A stretch of DNA of 64,000 bases from UMGS363 sp051881815 (GTDB lineage: Bacteria; Bacillota; Clostridia; Oscillospirales; Ruminococcaceae): the NCBI GenBank assembly GCA_051881815.1, contig JBJEQP010000024.1:13471-77470 (forward strand). The letters are read 5' to 3'. How positions within the stretch are numbered: the first letter of the stretch is position 1; every line of letters begins with the position of its first letter. Below the pieces are notes generated by a model. It saw only the letters and a program-made list of their open reading frames with translations. It had not been told where the DNA came from and did not search any database. This document shows, piece by piece, positions 44,229 through 53,228 of this stretch. The position numbers were made by a program, and so were the translations under genes.

Positions 44229-45161
44229 ATGTCTGAAAAAACTCTTGAACGCAGGAAAAAACCGAAGAAAGAACGTATAGTTCTTACCAAAGCCGACAGA
44301 AAGCGGAAAATAAAGAATTCTTTCATCGCTTACGCAATGCTTTTGCCTGCGTTCGTATTTCTTGTTATGTTCACTCTTTATCCGATAGGAAACAGTATAT
44401 GGTCAAGCTTTTTCAAGGATAACCTCTCGGTCATAACTCCGCAGTTTATAGGTCTTAAAAACTATACGGGACTTGTAAGGGACGCAGTTTTTATACAGTC
44501 GTTCAAAAACAATCTTCTTATCGCAGTCATAACCGTTCCCGTGAGCATCGCTTTGTCCGTTGCAATGGCTATTTTCACCGATAAGATACGTTTGGGCAAG
44601 GGATTCGCACGAACAGCGTTCTTTTATCCTACTATCCTGCCTATGGTAGCCGTTGCAAATATATGGCTTTTCATCTACACACCGAGCTACGGACTTTTAG
44701 GACAGCTTGGCTCAAATCTGCGTGTGCTTTCCGATCCGAAAACTGCAATATGGGGCATTATCATAATGCTTATATGGAAGCAGGCAGGCTATCTTATGAT
44801 CTTCTATATCTCGGGCTTGCAGGGTATCTCGGAAGAGCTTTATGAAGCAGCAAAGCTCGACGGAGCCTCTCCGATTCAGATATTCCGTTCAATAACATGG
44901 CCTATGCTCCGTCCGACAACGATATACGTTTCGATAATCTCCCTTACGAACGCCTATAAAATGGTCGATCACCTCTACATAATGACAAAGGGCGGTCCGA
45001 ACAACACTACAAATATGCTGCTTTACTACATCTTCCAGACGGGATTTGATTTCTGGGACGCAGGAAGAGCCTCCGCAATGACGGTCGTGCTTGTTGCAAT
45101 GCTGCTTTTTATCACGGGAGTACAGTTCTTTACGCAGGACAGAAACACTTTTTACAGTTAA
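44229..45161 (+). CDS. UgpA-like ABC transporter permease
   Basis: 310 residues from ATG 44229; an upstream TTG (44211) is also open and no strong ribosome site decides. Six membrane segments with the MalF/UgpA pattern and the EAA loop EELYEAAKLDGASPIQIF that docks the ATPase. A Lys-rich N-terminus lies in the cytoplasm. It pairs with the next permease. No ATPase gene is present, so a shared MsmX/UgpC-type ATPase elsewhere must energise it. Confidence 0.88.
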   Translation: MSEKTLERRKKPKKERIVLTKADRKRKIKNSFIAYAMLLPAFVFLVMFTLYPIGNSIWSSFFKDNLSVITPQFIGLKNYTGLVRDAVFIQSFKNNLLIAVITVPVSIALSVAMAIFTDKIRLGKGFARTAFFYPTILPMVAVANIWLFIYTPSYGLLGQLGSNLRVLSDPKTAIWGIIIMLIWKQAGYLMIFYISGLQGISEELYEAAKLDGASPIQIFRSITWPMLRPTTIYVSIISLTNAYKMVDHLYIMTKGGPNNTTNMLLYYIFQTGFDFWDAGRASAMTVVLVAMLLFITGVQFFTQDRNTFYS

Positions 45162-45173
45162 GGAGTGAAATGT

Positions 45174-46097
45174 ATGCTTAATGAAAAAACAGAGATGAAA
45201 CCGCTGCCAATGCGTTTATCCGAGCGTATCCGCGAAATGAAAGCCGAGCGTGATGCAGAAAGACAGCAGCCCATGAAAAAATTTGAGGTGACTCCTTTTA
45301 TCGTTATCTCATATATAGTTATGTTTGCTTTTGCGGTTGTGACGTTGATACCGTTTTTATGGATGGTCAAAACGGCTCTTGTTCCGCAGTCGGACGCACT
45401 CAAGCTGTTTCATATTTCGTCATTTACGCTTGATAATGTGAAAGCGATCCTCAATTCTGCTCCGTTCGGACAGTATTATATAAATACGATAGCAATGGTC
45501 GCAGCGGTGCTTTTTGTTCAGTTCATTTCAATAACCCTTGCAGGCTATGCTTTTGCACGGATTGATTTTTACGGAAAAAATGTCCTTTTTATGCTTTTTC
45601 TGACGCAGATGATGGTTTCCGCCGATGTGCTTATCATGCCGAACTATAAGTTCATCAGCAGCCTTGGACTGTCCGATACAAGAACAGGCGTTATCCTGCC
45701 GTTTTTTGCATCGGCTATGGGTATCCTCATGATGCGCCAGACGGTGAAAACTATCCCTTATGAGCTTGAAGAGGCAGCAAAAATAGACGGCTGCGGAAAG
45801 CTTCGTATGCTCACTTCGATATATGTTCCGCTTTTGAAGCCCGTTTATATTGCATTCGGACTTGTTTCCGCTTCGTATCAATGGAACAACTTTCTCTGGC
45901 CGCTGGTAATGATAAATTCGGAGAGCAAGCGTCCTCTCACGCTTGGACTTGCCATATTCGCAATGTCAGCCGAAACGGGAGCAAACTGGAGTGCCGCCTG
46001 CGCAGCTACGCTTATAGTAGTTGCACCGCTGCTTATCATTTTCATTATTTTCCAGAAGCAGTTTATGCAAAGCTTTGCAACTTCGGGCATCAAATAA
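45174..46097 (+). CDS. UgpE-like ABC transporter permease
   Basis: 307 residues from the ATG at 45174, with AGGAG 8 bases upstream; a GTG at 45165 is too close. Six membrane segments of the MalG/UgpE type and EAA loop ELEEAAKIDGCGKLRM. It starts 12 bp after the first permease and forms the heterodimeric channel with it. Confidence 0.9.
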   Translation: MLNEKTEMKPLPMRLSERIREMKAERDAERQQPMKKFEVTPFIVISYIVMFAFAVVTLIPFLWMVKTALVPQSDALKLFHISSFTLDNVKAILNSAPFGQYYINTIAMVAAVLFVQFISITLAGYAFARIDFYGKNVLFMLFLTQMMVSADVLIMPNYKFISSLGLSDTRTGVILPFFASAMGILMMRQTVKTIPYELEEAAKIDGCGKLRMLTSIYVPLLKPVYIAFGLVSASYQWNNFLWPLVMINSESKRPLTLGLAIFAMSAETGANWSAACAATLIVVAPLLIIFIIFQKQFMQSFATSGIK

Positions 46098-46109
46098 GGG
46101 GGAAGCAAA

Positions 46110-46904
46110 ATGTACAGCATCAGCACATATCCGCTCAAAGGAAAAAAGCTTATTGAATTTTCGGATGAATTAAAGCGAAGCAAGCTTGACAATGTTGGCT
46201 TTGAGCTTTTTTACGACAATATCCCTTTTCATAAAGCCAAAGCCTTCAAACGGTTTTTGAACGGCATAAGGCTTGGTATGCATTGTCCTATGGAAGGCTG
46301 CTGCCTGCTTGCGCCGAAAGGTTCGCTTGACCTTAAATACACGCTTGAAAAGCACAGGGAATGTTTTTCTCTTGCGCAAAAGCTCGGAGCCGAATATGTC
46401 GTTATCCACACGAACAGCCTTGCACCGAGAAGTGCGGAAGAAATTGCGGAACAGAGGATGATCCTCCCCAAACGAATGGAAATGATCGCCGAAGCAGCAG
46501 ACGAGTATAGCTTGAAGATCGCAGTTGAAAATGTAGGCTTTCGGTTCAACAACAGTCTTGTAGCAGAATATGACGACTTTGTTTCACTTGCAAAGACTTC
46601 AGATTTAAACTTTCTTGTTGATATCGGTCACGCAAACGCAAACGACTGGGATATTCCTGCGCTTATAAATACGCTTGGCGAAAGGATACTCGGTTTTCAT
46701 TTTCATGACAATGACGGCGCAAGTGACAGTCACTCCCCGATCGAAAGCGGAACAGCCGACTGGAACGGCATTTTTGATGCGATAAAAAAATCAGCGCCGA
46801 ACGCAGACAGAACTATCGAATATTCGTCCGCTTATACGGACGATATCATTTTTGGAATAAGGCTAATAAGATCACGGCTTGGCACCGGAAAGGAACCGAC
46901 TTGA
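46110..46904 (+). CDS. Sugar phosphate isomerase/epimerase-like TIM-barrel protein in the Ugp-like operon
   Basis: 264 residues. Metal-site segments: GFELFYDN, LGMHCPMEG, YVVIHTNSLAP, IAVENVGFRFN, FLVDIGHANAN, LGFHFHDNDG and TIEYSSAYTDD. Same superfamily as the 15.6-kb protein. GGGGGAAGC is 8 bases before the ATG. In classical Ugp operons this place is held by the phosphodiesterase UgpQ; here a metal-dependent TIM barrel follows instead, perhaps acting on the imported phosphate ester or its polyol. The activity is not determined by sequence. Confidence 0.82.
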   Translation: MYSISTYPLKGKKLIEFSDELKRSKLDNVGFELFYDNIPFHKAKAFKRFLNGIRLGMHCPMEGCCLLAPKGSLDLKYTLEKHRECFSLAQKLGAEYVVIHTNSLAPRSAEEIAEQRMILPKRMEMIAEAADEYSLKIAVENVGFRFNNSLVAEYDDFVSLAKTSDLNFLVDIGHANANDWDIPALINTLGERILGFHFHDNDGASDSHSPIESGTADWNGIFDAIKKSAPNADRTIEYSSAYTDDIIFGIRLIRSRLGTGKEPT

Positions 46905-46907
46905 AAT

Positions 46908-47561
46908 ATGAATAAAATTGAAGCAGAAAGCATTATTTTTGACCTTGACGGAACACTCTGGGACAGCGCCGACAACGTTGCCGCTTCGTGGAATATGGCA
47001 ATAAAAAGCGCCGATATTCCACAGTTTTACAGCGTTGAAATAACAGGCGGTGAGCTGCGCAGAGCAATGGGAAAACCTATGGACGAGCTTGCCCGTCATT
47101 TTTTTCCTATGCTGACCGAGGACAGACAGATGAAGCTCCTTGAAAAATGTATGCAGACAGAAAATGAATATGTCGCAAAGCACGGCGGAAAGCTTTTTGA
47201 AAACGAAGAAGCCGTTTTGAAAGCACTTTCGGAAAATCACAGACTTTTTATCGTCAGCAATTGTCAGAAAGGTTATATTGAAGCTTTTTTGCAGTCAAGC
47301 GGCTTTGAAAAATACTTTTCGGGACATCTCTGCTGGGGAGATACGGGTGTTCAGAAGAGCCTTACAATAAGGCTGCTTATGGAAAAACACGGCTGCACAA
47401 GCGCAGCTTATGTCGGAGATACAAACGGCGACTGTCAGGCAGCATTCAGTGCAGGTATTCCGTTCGTCCATGCGGCTTACGGCTTTGGCAGGATATCCGA
47501 ACAAAATCTTATTTCTGCCGAAGCGGAAAGCTTTGAAAATTATACGAAGATATTCGGATGA
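46908..47561 (+). CDS. HAD-superfamily phosphatase (phosphoglycolate phosphatase-like)
   Basis: 217 residues. Motif I FDLDGTLWDS with nucleophile Asp at about 11, motif II VSNCQKGYIE, the Lys in GVQKSLTIRLL and motif IV YVGDTNGDCQAA, so it is catalytically complete, subclass I cap type. It starts 3 bp after the TIM-barrel gene stop. It likely removes phosphate from a small metabolite produced in this operon, in line with phosphate scavenging. Confidence 0.9.
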   Translation: MNKIEAESIIFDLDGTLWDSADNVAASWNMAIKSADIPQFYSVEITGGELRRAMGKPMDELARHFFPMLTEDRQMKLLEKCMQTENEYVAKHGGKLFENEEAVLKALSENHRLFIVSNCQKGYIEAFLQSSGFEKYFSGHLCWGDTGVQKSLTIRLLMEKHGCTSAAYVGDTNGDCQAAFSAGIPFVHAAYGFGRISEQNLISAEAESFENYTKIFG

Positions 47562-47582
47562 ATTTGCAGATCTCAAAAATAA

Positions 47583-47624
47583 TCTAAAAGCCCCATATTG
47601 CAGCAGATACAATATGGGGCTTAT
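47583..47624 (+). terminator. Terminator of the Ugp-like operon
   Basis: Stem AAGCCCCATATTG paired with CAATATGGGGCTTA, short loop, 20 bp after the HAD stop. Confidence 0.8.
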
Positions 47625-47639
47625 AGTATTAACGCAGGT

Positions 47640-47684
47640 TTTACATAGAATAGATTGCCGAATTTACATTAAATACATTATAAT
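47640..47684 (+). promoter_or_regulatory. Pho-box-like promoter of the VWA-XpaC-TelA operon
   Basis: TTTACA (47640), TAGATT (47651), TTTACA (47663), TACATT (47674), steps of 11, 12 and 11 bp; core promoter TTGCCG (47655-47660), 18 bp, TATAAT (47679-47684). The array resembles that upstream of the Na/Pi gene. Confidence 0.6.
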
Positions 47685-47719
47685 TATTAATAAATATAAT
47701 TATATTGGACGGTTTTGAT

Positions 47720-49330
47720 ATGAAAAAGATATTCAGCGTTATATTATCTTCTGTAATTATTGCAAGTACTTTTTCTGCCTGCTCCCTTTCGGATACGACT
47801 GCTTCGGAAAACAGCTTTGACGGCGGCGCTTTTTCAAAGGAAACTATACGGATATTATCAGGCTCGGAAAATAAGGAGCTTTCGGACATACTTGAGGAAT
47901 GCTCCAAAAAAACAGGCGTCGGTATCGAAATGACCTATAAAGGCTCGATCGATATCATGAACGAGCTGAAAAACGGCGCAGAGGATTATGATGCCGTATG
48001 GCCTGCTTCAAGTATATGGCTTTCTCTCGGCGATGAAAAGCATATCATCAAGCACGACAGTTCAATATCGTCATCGCCCGTTGTATTCGGGATAAAAAGA
48101 TCGGTCGCAGAATCGCTCGGCTTCACAAGCGGAAATGTGTCCGTAAATGATATTCTTGATGCGATAAATTCGGATAAGCTGAGCTTCTGCATGACAAGCG
48201 CAACGCAGTCAAATTCGGGCGCTTCCGCATACATAGGCTTTCTGTATGCGCTCACAGGCAAGACATCCGCTCTCACGGCTGACGACCTCGATTCTCCCGG
48301 ACTGAAAGAAAAGATATCCTCCCTCTTTTCGGGCATTGACCGAAGCTCGGGCAGCTCCGACTGGCTCAAGGATATGTTCCTGGCAGGCAATTACGATGCA
48401 ATGGTTAACTATGAATCACTTATCATCGCCGCCGACAACGAACTCGTTTCGCAGGGGCGTGAGCCGCTTTACGCCGTTTATCCTTATGACGGACTGACCG
48501 TTGCCGATTCTCCCCTTGCCTATGCCGACCACGGCGACAAGAATAAGGAAGAAGCTTTTCTCAAGGTTCAGGAATATCTCCTTTCCGACAAGGTGCAGGA
48601 AGAGATACGCCTGACAGGAAGACGGACAAGCTTTACCGATGATTATTCGCAATATGCCGATATTTTCAAAGCAGAATGGGGAATTGACACCGAAAAGCTG
48701 CTCTCGCCGATAACAATGCCCTCGGAAGAAACGCTCATGAAAGCGCTCAATCTGTATCAGACCGCATTCCGCAAGCCCTCGCTCAACATCTACTGTCTTG
48801 ATTATTCGGGCAGCATGAAGGGCGAAGGAAATCTCCGGCTCGTTGAAGCAATGTCGCAGATCCTTATTCAGGAAAATGCGGAGAAAAATCTGCTGCAGGC
48901 TGCGGAAAACGAAGTAAATATAGTTGTCGTTTTTGACGGAGAGGTGCGTTCGGTTTATGCAGCCGAGGGCGCAGACAGCGCTGTGCTTGAAGGCCTTTTC
49001 AACAGCATTGCAGCCGAAGAACCGCACGGAGAAACGGATATGTATGCGGCTGCCGAAGACGGGATCGGCTATGCCGTGCAGAATTACAGCATAAATGACT
49101 ACTGCCCTGCGGTGATAATAATGTCGGACGGCGCATCAAAAACCGATCATCGTGAAAAATTCATAGAAAGCTATAATTCCTTGGGCTATGATATCCCTGT
49201 TTTCTCTATAATGTTCGGCAATGCGCAGGATGAACAGCTCAATGAGCTTGCAGAGCTTACAAACGCAAGAGTTTTTGACGGAAGGACCGACCTTACGGGC
49301 GCATTCCGAAGTGTGAAAGGATATAATTAA
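47720..49330 (+). CDS. Lipoprotein fusing a substrate-binding domain to a von Willebrand A domain
   Basis: 536 residues from the ATG at 47720 (ribosome site weak). Lipobox TFSAC with Cys21. Residues about 45-330 form a type 2 periplasmic-binding domain (YDAVWPASSIWLSL; SATQSNSGASAYIGFLYALTG). Residues about 350-536 form a VWA domain with MIDAS DYSGSM, the Thr of GETDMY and Asp of MSDGAS, all present, so it should bind a metal and a protein partner. It is the first gene of an operon with XpaC, a second binding protein and TelA. The ligand is unknown. Confidence 0.88.
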   Translation: MKKIFSVILSSVIIASTFSACSLSDTTASENSFDGGAFSKETIRILSGSENKELSDILEECSKKTGVGIEMTYKGSIDIMNELKNGAEDYDAVWPASSIWLSLGDEKHIIKHDSSISSSPVVFGIKRSVAESLGFTSGNVSVNDILDAINSDKLSFCMTSATQSNSGASAYIGFLYALTGKTSALTADDLDSPGLKEKISSLFSGIDRSSGSSDWLKDMFLAGNYDAMVNYESLIIAADNELVSQGREPLYAVYPYDGLTVADSPLAYADHGDKNKEEAFLKVQEYLLSDKVQEEIRLTGRRTSFTDDYSQYADIFKAEWGIDTEKLLSPITMPSEETLMKALNLYQTAFRKPSLNIYCLDYSGSMKGEGNLRLVEAMSQILIQENAEKNLLQAAENEVNIVVVFDGEVRSVYAAEGADSAVLEGLFNSIAAEEPHGETDMYAAAEDGIGYAVQNYSINDYCPAVIIMSDGASKTDHREKFIESYNSLGYDIPVFSIMFGNAQDEQLNELAELTNARVFDGRTDLTGAFRSVKGYN

Positions 49331-49331
49331 G

Positions 49332-49958
49332 GTGAAAAACGATTTTCGGCAGAATATCACGGCGATAATTTCCGCAATTGCAGCAGGAGCGGTGTTTATA
49401 GTTCTTCTTTTCCTGCTTGAATGGCCGATGCTTATTGATATACTTATATCCGCAGGCGCATACGCAGGATTGTTTCTCATCACAAAGCCGAAACGCAGGA
49501 TAGGAAATACAGATATCGAATTCATAGAGAACGGCGGCGAGCTTGAACAGAAGCTGCTTGAAGCCCGTGAGGACTTTGACAGCATAAAAGGCTCTATCAA
49601 AAAGATCCGTGACCTGCAGGTTAAAAACGAGGCGGAAAAGCTTGCGGAAACATCGGCGGCGATAATAGAATATCTCGAAAACAATCCATTAAAGATACGT
49701 CAGGCAAGACAGTTCATCGACTATTATCAGGACTCGGCTTCAAAGCTGCTTACAAAGTATATCGGACTGCAGGACGCAAATATCGAAACTGCGGAGATCA
49801 TTCAGCTTAAAAAGGACACCCGAAGCGCACTTGCCACCCTAAACAAGGCGTTCAGCGGTCAGTTTGAAAAGCTCATGAGAGGAGAGCTTACCGATATGCA
49901 GGCGGAAATAGAGCTTCTTGAACAGACTGTGAAAATGGAAATGGACATACAAAAATAA
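49332..49958 (+). CDS. XpaC-family membrane protein
   Basis: 208 residues, GTG start, one base after the previous stop, with AAAGGA upstream. Two membrane segments (about 10-30 and 33-52) and a long coiled, helical cytoplasmic tail with ARQFIDYYQDSASKLLTKYIGL, the core of XpaC (5-bromo-4-chloroindolyl phosphate hydrolysis) proteins. Function is unproven; the family name comes from an X-phosphate phenotype. XpaC and TelA genes are commonly neighbours. Confidence 0.85.
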   Translation: MKNDFRQNITAIISAIAAGAVFIVLLFLLEWPMLIDILISAGAYAGLFLITKPKRRIGNTDIEFIENGGELEQKLLEAREDFDSIKGSIKKIRDLQVKNEAEKLAETSAAIIEYLENNPLKIRQARQFIDYYQDSASKLLTKYIGLQDANIETAEIIQLKKDTRSALATLNKAFSGQFEKLMRGELTDMQAEIELLEQTVKMEMDIQK

Positions 49959-49988
49959 GCTCAAAAAAGAAAGGGAGCATAAACATAA

Positions 49989-51050
49989 ATGAAATCAAAG
50001 CTTATCGGAGCAATTATTCTTATAATAATTACGGCGGCTGCGGCAGGATATTATTTATACGGAAAAGCTGCCGATATCACCGTTCTGAACGGATATCTCG
50101 GCGGAGAAAAGATCGGCATTATGGAGGACGAACAGATCAAAAGCATCCTTGCGAAAAAATATCATATTTCCTTTGATTATTCCCGTGCAGGCTCGCTCGA
50201 TATGGTAACGGCAGACCAATCGGGAAGGGATTATCTTTTCCCCTCCAGCCGCACAGCTCTGGAATACTACAAGGAACAGCACGGAGAGCCTGTTTCCGAG
50301 GAGATAATCTTCAACACGCCGTTAGTGCTTTATTCCCACAAAGCAGTTGCAGAAGCTTTAATGTCAGACGGAACAGTCACTCTCTCGGAGGGCGTTTATT
50401 ATGCCGATATGAAAAAGCTCACGGACAAGATAACAGGCAATATATCATGGGCGCAGGCAGGACTTCCCGAGCTTTACGGAAATGTTTCCGTTGATACGAC
50501 CGACCCTGTTCGTTCAAATTCGGGAAATATGTTTGCGGCGCTTCTTGCAAGCGTTCTGTGCGGCGGAAAGACCGCAGATGAGGAGAGCGTTCAGGCTGTA
50601 ATGCCGCAGCTCAAGGCGATATTTGAAGAGCTCGGATATATGGAAACATCGTCCTCCGATCTTTTCAATCAGTTCATCCGAACAGGAATAGGCGCAAAGC
50701 CTATGATCGCAGGCTATGAAAACCAGCTGCTTGAATATGCGGCTGAAAATCCCGAACAATACGCAAAGCTTGCAGATGATATTGTTATTATATATCCCAC
50801 GCCAACAATATGGTCAACGCATATTTACATATCACTTGACGAAACAGCTAAAACGGGTGCCGAAGCACTCTGCGACGAAAAGATACAGCAGCTTGCGTGG
50901 GAAAAGCACGGCTTCCGCACGAGCGGCTGCGATATCTCAACGGACGGCGGAAACGTCAGCGTTACAGGCATCGCTCCCGAGCTTAACTCGGTCATAAATA
51001 TGCCGGATTACAAGGTAATGAAACATATAATTGAAGAACTGGAGGACTAA
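49989..51050 (+). CDS. Extracytoplasmic solute-binding protein of the XpaC-TelA operon
   Basis: 353 residues. An N-terminal membrane segment (about 5-25, no lipobox Cys) anchors a type 2 periplasmic-binding fold (DITVLNGYLGGEKIGIMED; SVDTTDPVRSNSGNMFAALLAS; IVIIYPTPTIWSTHIYIS). It resembles the binding half of the first protein of the operon, suggesting duplication. AAAGGGAGC precedes the ATG. It is co-transcribed between xpaC and telA. No ABC permease is nearby, so a sensing rather than transport role is plausible. Confidence 0.78.
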   Translation: MKSKLIGAIILIIITAAAAGYYLYGKAADITVLNGYLGGEKIGIMEDEQIKSILAKKYHISFDYSRAGSLDMVTADQSGRDYLFPSSRTALEYYKEQHGEPVSEEIIFNTPLVLYSHKAVAEALMSDGTVTLSEGVYYADMKKLTDKITGNISWAQAGLPELYGNVSVDTTDPVRSNSGNMFAALLASVLCGGKTADEESVQAVMPQLKAIFEELGYMETSSSDLFNQFIRTGIGAKPMIAGYENQLLEYAAENPEQYAKLADDIVIIYPTPTIWSTHIYISLDETAKTGAEALCDEKIQQLAWEKHGFRTSGCDISTDGGNVSVTGIAPELNSVINMPDYKVMKHIIEELED

Positions 51051-51053
51051 ATC

Positions 51054-52187
51054 ATGTCAGAGATCAGTTTAGCAACCTTATCGCAAGCGAAAACTATCAA
51101 GGTCGAGGAAAACACCGCTCTTTCGCTTAATGCGGAGAACACCCAGCCCGACTTCACGCCCGAGGAAAAGGCAAAGATCGCCGAGATAAAAAAGAGCATC
51201 GACCTTACCGACGCAAACACGACTGTGCAGTTCGGCATCGGAGCACAGCGAAGACTTACGGAGTTTACAGATTCCATACTTGATAATGTCCGTTCAAAGG
51301 ACGGAGGACAGGTTGGCGATCTGCTTTCAAGCCTTGTTGTCGAGGTAAACAGCCTTGACCCGTCGTCGCTTACGAACGACAATGGCATTCTGTCAAAGCT
51401 CCCGGGAGTTAAAAACGCTGTAAAAAGCGTGAAAAAGCTTGCCGAGCGTTACAGCAAAGCGGAGGTGCAGATAGACAAGATCGAAGCCGCACTTGAAAAA
51501 GCAAGAATGGATATGCTGAAAGACATCAGCGTTTTTGATATCATGTACAAGCAGAATCTTGACTGCTTCCGTGAGCTTGGACTTTATATTCAGGCAGGCA
51601 GGGAAACTATCGAGGATATAAAAACAAACACTATCCCACGTCTAAGAGCGGAAGCGCAGGAAAGCGGCGATCCCATGGCAGCACAGCTTGTAAGGGATTT
51701 TGAGGACGATGCGGACAGATTTGAAAAGAAGATATACGACCTTGAACTCAGCCGCACGATCGCTGTTCAGACTGCTCCGCAGATAAAAATGATACAGAAC
51801 AACGACCGTGTTCTTGTGGATAAGATACAGACGGCTGTACTCAATACTATCCCGATCTGGAAAAGCCAGTTCGTTATCGCAATGGGACTTAACAATCAGC
51901 AGAGAGTGCTTAAAATGCAGCGTGAAATAACGGATACTACCAACAAAATGCTGCTGAAAAACTCCGAGCTTCTGAAAACAAACACGGTCGAAACCGCAAG
52001 AGAGTCCAACCGCGGTATCGTCGATGTTGAAACTCTTCAAAAGGTAAATCAGAACCTTATCAGCACCATTGAGGAAACTATTCAGATACAAAAAGAGGGC
52101 AGACAGAAGCGTGAAGAAGCGGAAAAAGCTCTCGGTCAGATAGAAACCGATCTGAAAAATAAGCTTGTTGAAATAATGGGAAACTGA
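51054..52187 (+). CDS. telA: TelA-family toxic-anion resistance protein
   Basis: 377 residues, mostly helical and coiled, soluble. The family core is clear: IGAQRRLTEFTDSILDNVRS, a DIMYKQNLDCFRELGLYIQAG region, and SQFVIAMGLNNQQRVLKMQR with TNKMLLKNSELLKTNTVE. TelA proteins accompany tellurite and other anion or envelope stress responses; mechanism unknown. It starts 3 bp after the previous gene with GGAGG and is the last gene of the operon. Confidence 0.92.
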   Translation: MSEISLATLSQAKTIKVEENTALSLNAENTQPDFTPEEKAKIAEIKKSIDLTDANTTVQFGIGAQRRLTEFTDSILDNVRSKDGGQVGDLLSSLVVEVNSLDPSSLTNDNGILSKLPGVKNAVKSVKKLAERYSKAEVQIDKIEAALEKARMDMLKDISVFDIMYKQNLDCFRELGLYIQAGRETIEDIKTNTIPRLRAEAQESGDPMAAQLVRDFEDDADRFEKKIYDLELSRTIAVQTAPQIKMIQNNDRVLVDKIQTAVLNTIPIWKSQFVIAMGLNNQQRVLKMQREITDTTNKMLLKNSELLKTNTVETARESNRGIVDVETLQKVNQNLISTIEETIQIQKEGRQKREEAEKALGQIETDLKNKLVEIMGN

Positions 52188-52242
52188 CGACGGAAAACAC
52201 TGATTTTTTACTCGTTTACTTCAATCAGCGGAAAGCTGCGTA

Positions 52243-52271
52243 TTGTTTTTTCTGCAGAAGCGTGGTATAAT
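52243..52271 (+). promoter_or_regulatory. Promoter of the tandem-MerR gene
   Basis: TTGTTT (52243-52248), 17 bp, TATAAT (52266-52271), 60 bp before the ATG. Confidence 0.65.
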
Positions 52272-52330
52272 GAATCTGATAAACAGATACGCTGACATTT
52301 AAATCGAGTAAAATCAGATCAGAGGTAAAA

Positions 52331-53128
52331 ATGGAAAAAGCAAGCACCGCCGTCTACTCCACAAGTCAGATCGCAAAAAAAGTCGGGCTGCACCCCAATA
52401 CCGTAAGGATGTATGAAGAATGGGGATTGATACCTAAACCCGAGCGAAAAGCGAACGGCTATCGGATATATACCGATATACATATCAAACAATTCCGGTT
52501 AGCACGAAAAGCTCTCCGGATCGAAGTTCTGCAGGCAGGACTTCGTGAACGGATGATCGAAGTTATAAAGCTGTCCGCAGAATACCGCTTTGATGAAGCG
52601 ATCAAGCTTGCAGAGGAATATATCCGCATAGCGGAACAAGAAACAGAAAAAGCCAAAGAAGCCGCAGAGCTATGCGAAATGCTGTATCGGCAGCCTGCGG
52701 CGGACGGTATCGTCTATAAGAGAGCGCAGGCGGCAAAGGAGCTGGGTCTTACGATAGACACGATACGCAACTGGGAAATGAACGGACTGCTCACCGTAAA
52801 GCGGAAGCAGAACGGCTATCGGGTGTACGACTCAAACGACATAAACCGCCTTAAAATCATCCGCTCGTTAAGGTGCGCAAATTATTCCTTATCCGCTATT
52901 CTGCGAATGTTAAAAAAATACGATGACGGAATGGACGGGAACAGTTTTCTTGATGTTCTCAACACTCCCGATGATGACGAAGATATCGTTTCCGCCTGCG
53001 ACAAGCTTATTGTTTCACTTGAAAATGCGATAAAAAATGCGTATGAAGTGATTTCAATTATTAATGAAATAAAACAGGAATTGCAATCAGATTTTTTTAA
53101 AGGGTATAATGCTAAACAGCGTAAGTGA
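52331..53128 (+). CDS. Regulator with two MerR-type DNA-binding domains
   Basis: 265 residues. The first MerR winged helix (about 8-72; SQIAKKVGLHPNTVRMYEEW, PKPERKANGYRIYT) is followed by a helical linker (about 75-115) and a second MerR domain (about 126-195; AAKELGLTIDTIRNWEMNGL, VKRKQNGYRVYDSND), then a coiled tail. Ordinary MerR proteins have one such domain and dimerise; here the duplication could let one chain hold both half-sites. No metal-binding Cys cluster is present, so the effector is unknown. Monocistronic; its stop lies inside the terminator stem. Confidence 0.85.
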   Translation: MEKASTAVYSTSQIAKKVGLHPNTVRMYEEWGLIPKPERKANGYRIYTDIHIKQFRLARKALRIEVLQAGLRERMIEVIKLSAEYRFDEAIKLAEEYIRIAEQETEKAKEAAELCEMLYRQPAADGIVYKRAQAAKELGLTIDTIRNWEMNGLLTVKRKQNGYRVYDSNDINRLKIIRSLRCANYSLSAILRMLKKYDDGMDGNSFLDVLNTPDDDEDIVSACDKLIVSLENAIKNAYEVISIINEIKQELQSDFFKGYNAKQRK

Positions 53129-53150
53129 ACAGCTTGCGCTGTTTTTTTAT
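53113..53150 (+). terminator. Terminator overlapping the end of the tandem-MerR gene
   Basis: AACAGCGTAAG pairs with CTTGCGCTGTT (one G-T pair) followed by TTTTTTATTT; the stop codon 53126-53128 lies in the hairpin. Confidence 0.85.
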
Positions 53151-53166
53151 TTCCACAAAAAAACTA

Positions 53167-53216
53167 TTGACAACATTATCCTAATTGTTTATAATTAATT
53201 AAACACGTTTAATTAA
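53167..53216 (+). promoter_or_regulatory. Promoter and palindromic operator of the TetR/Rph-like operon
   Basis: TTGACA (53167-53172), 17 bp, TATAAT (53190-53195): consensus at both boxes. From 53195 to 53216 the arms TTAATTAAAC and GTTTAATTAA form a perfect inverted repeat around AC, covering the end of the -10 box and the start point, as expected for autorepression by a TetR dimer. Confidence 0.85.
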
Positions 53217-53228
53217 GGAGGCTTGCAA

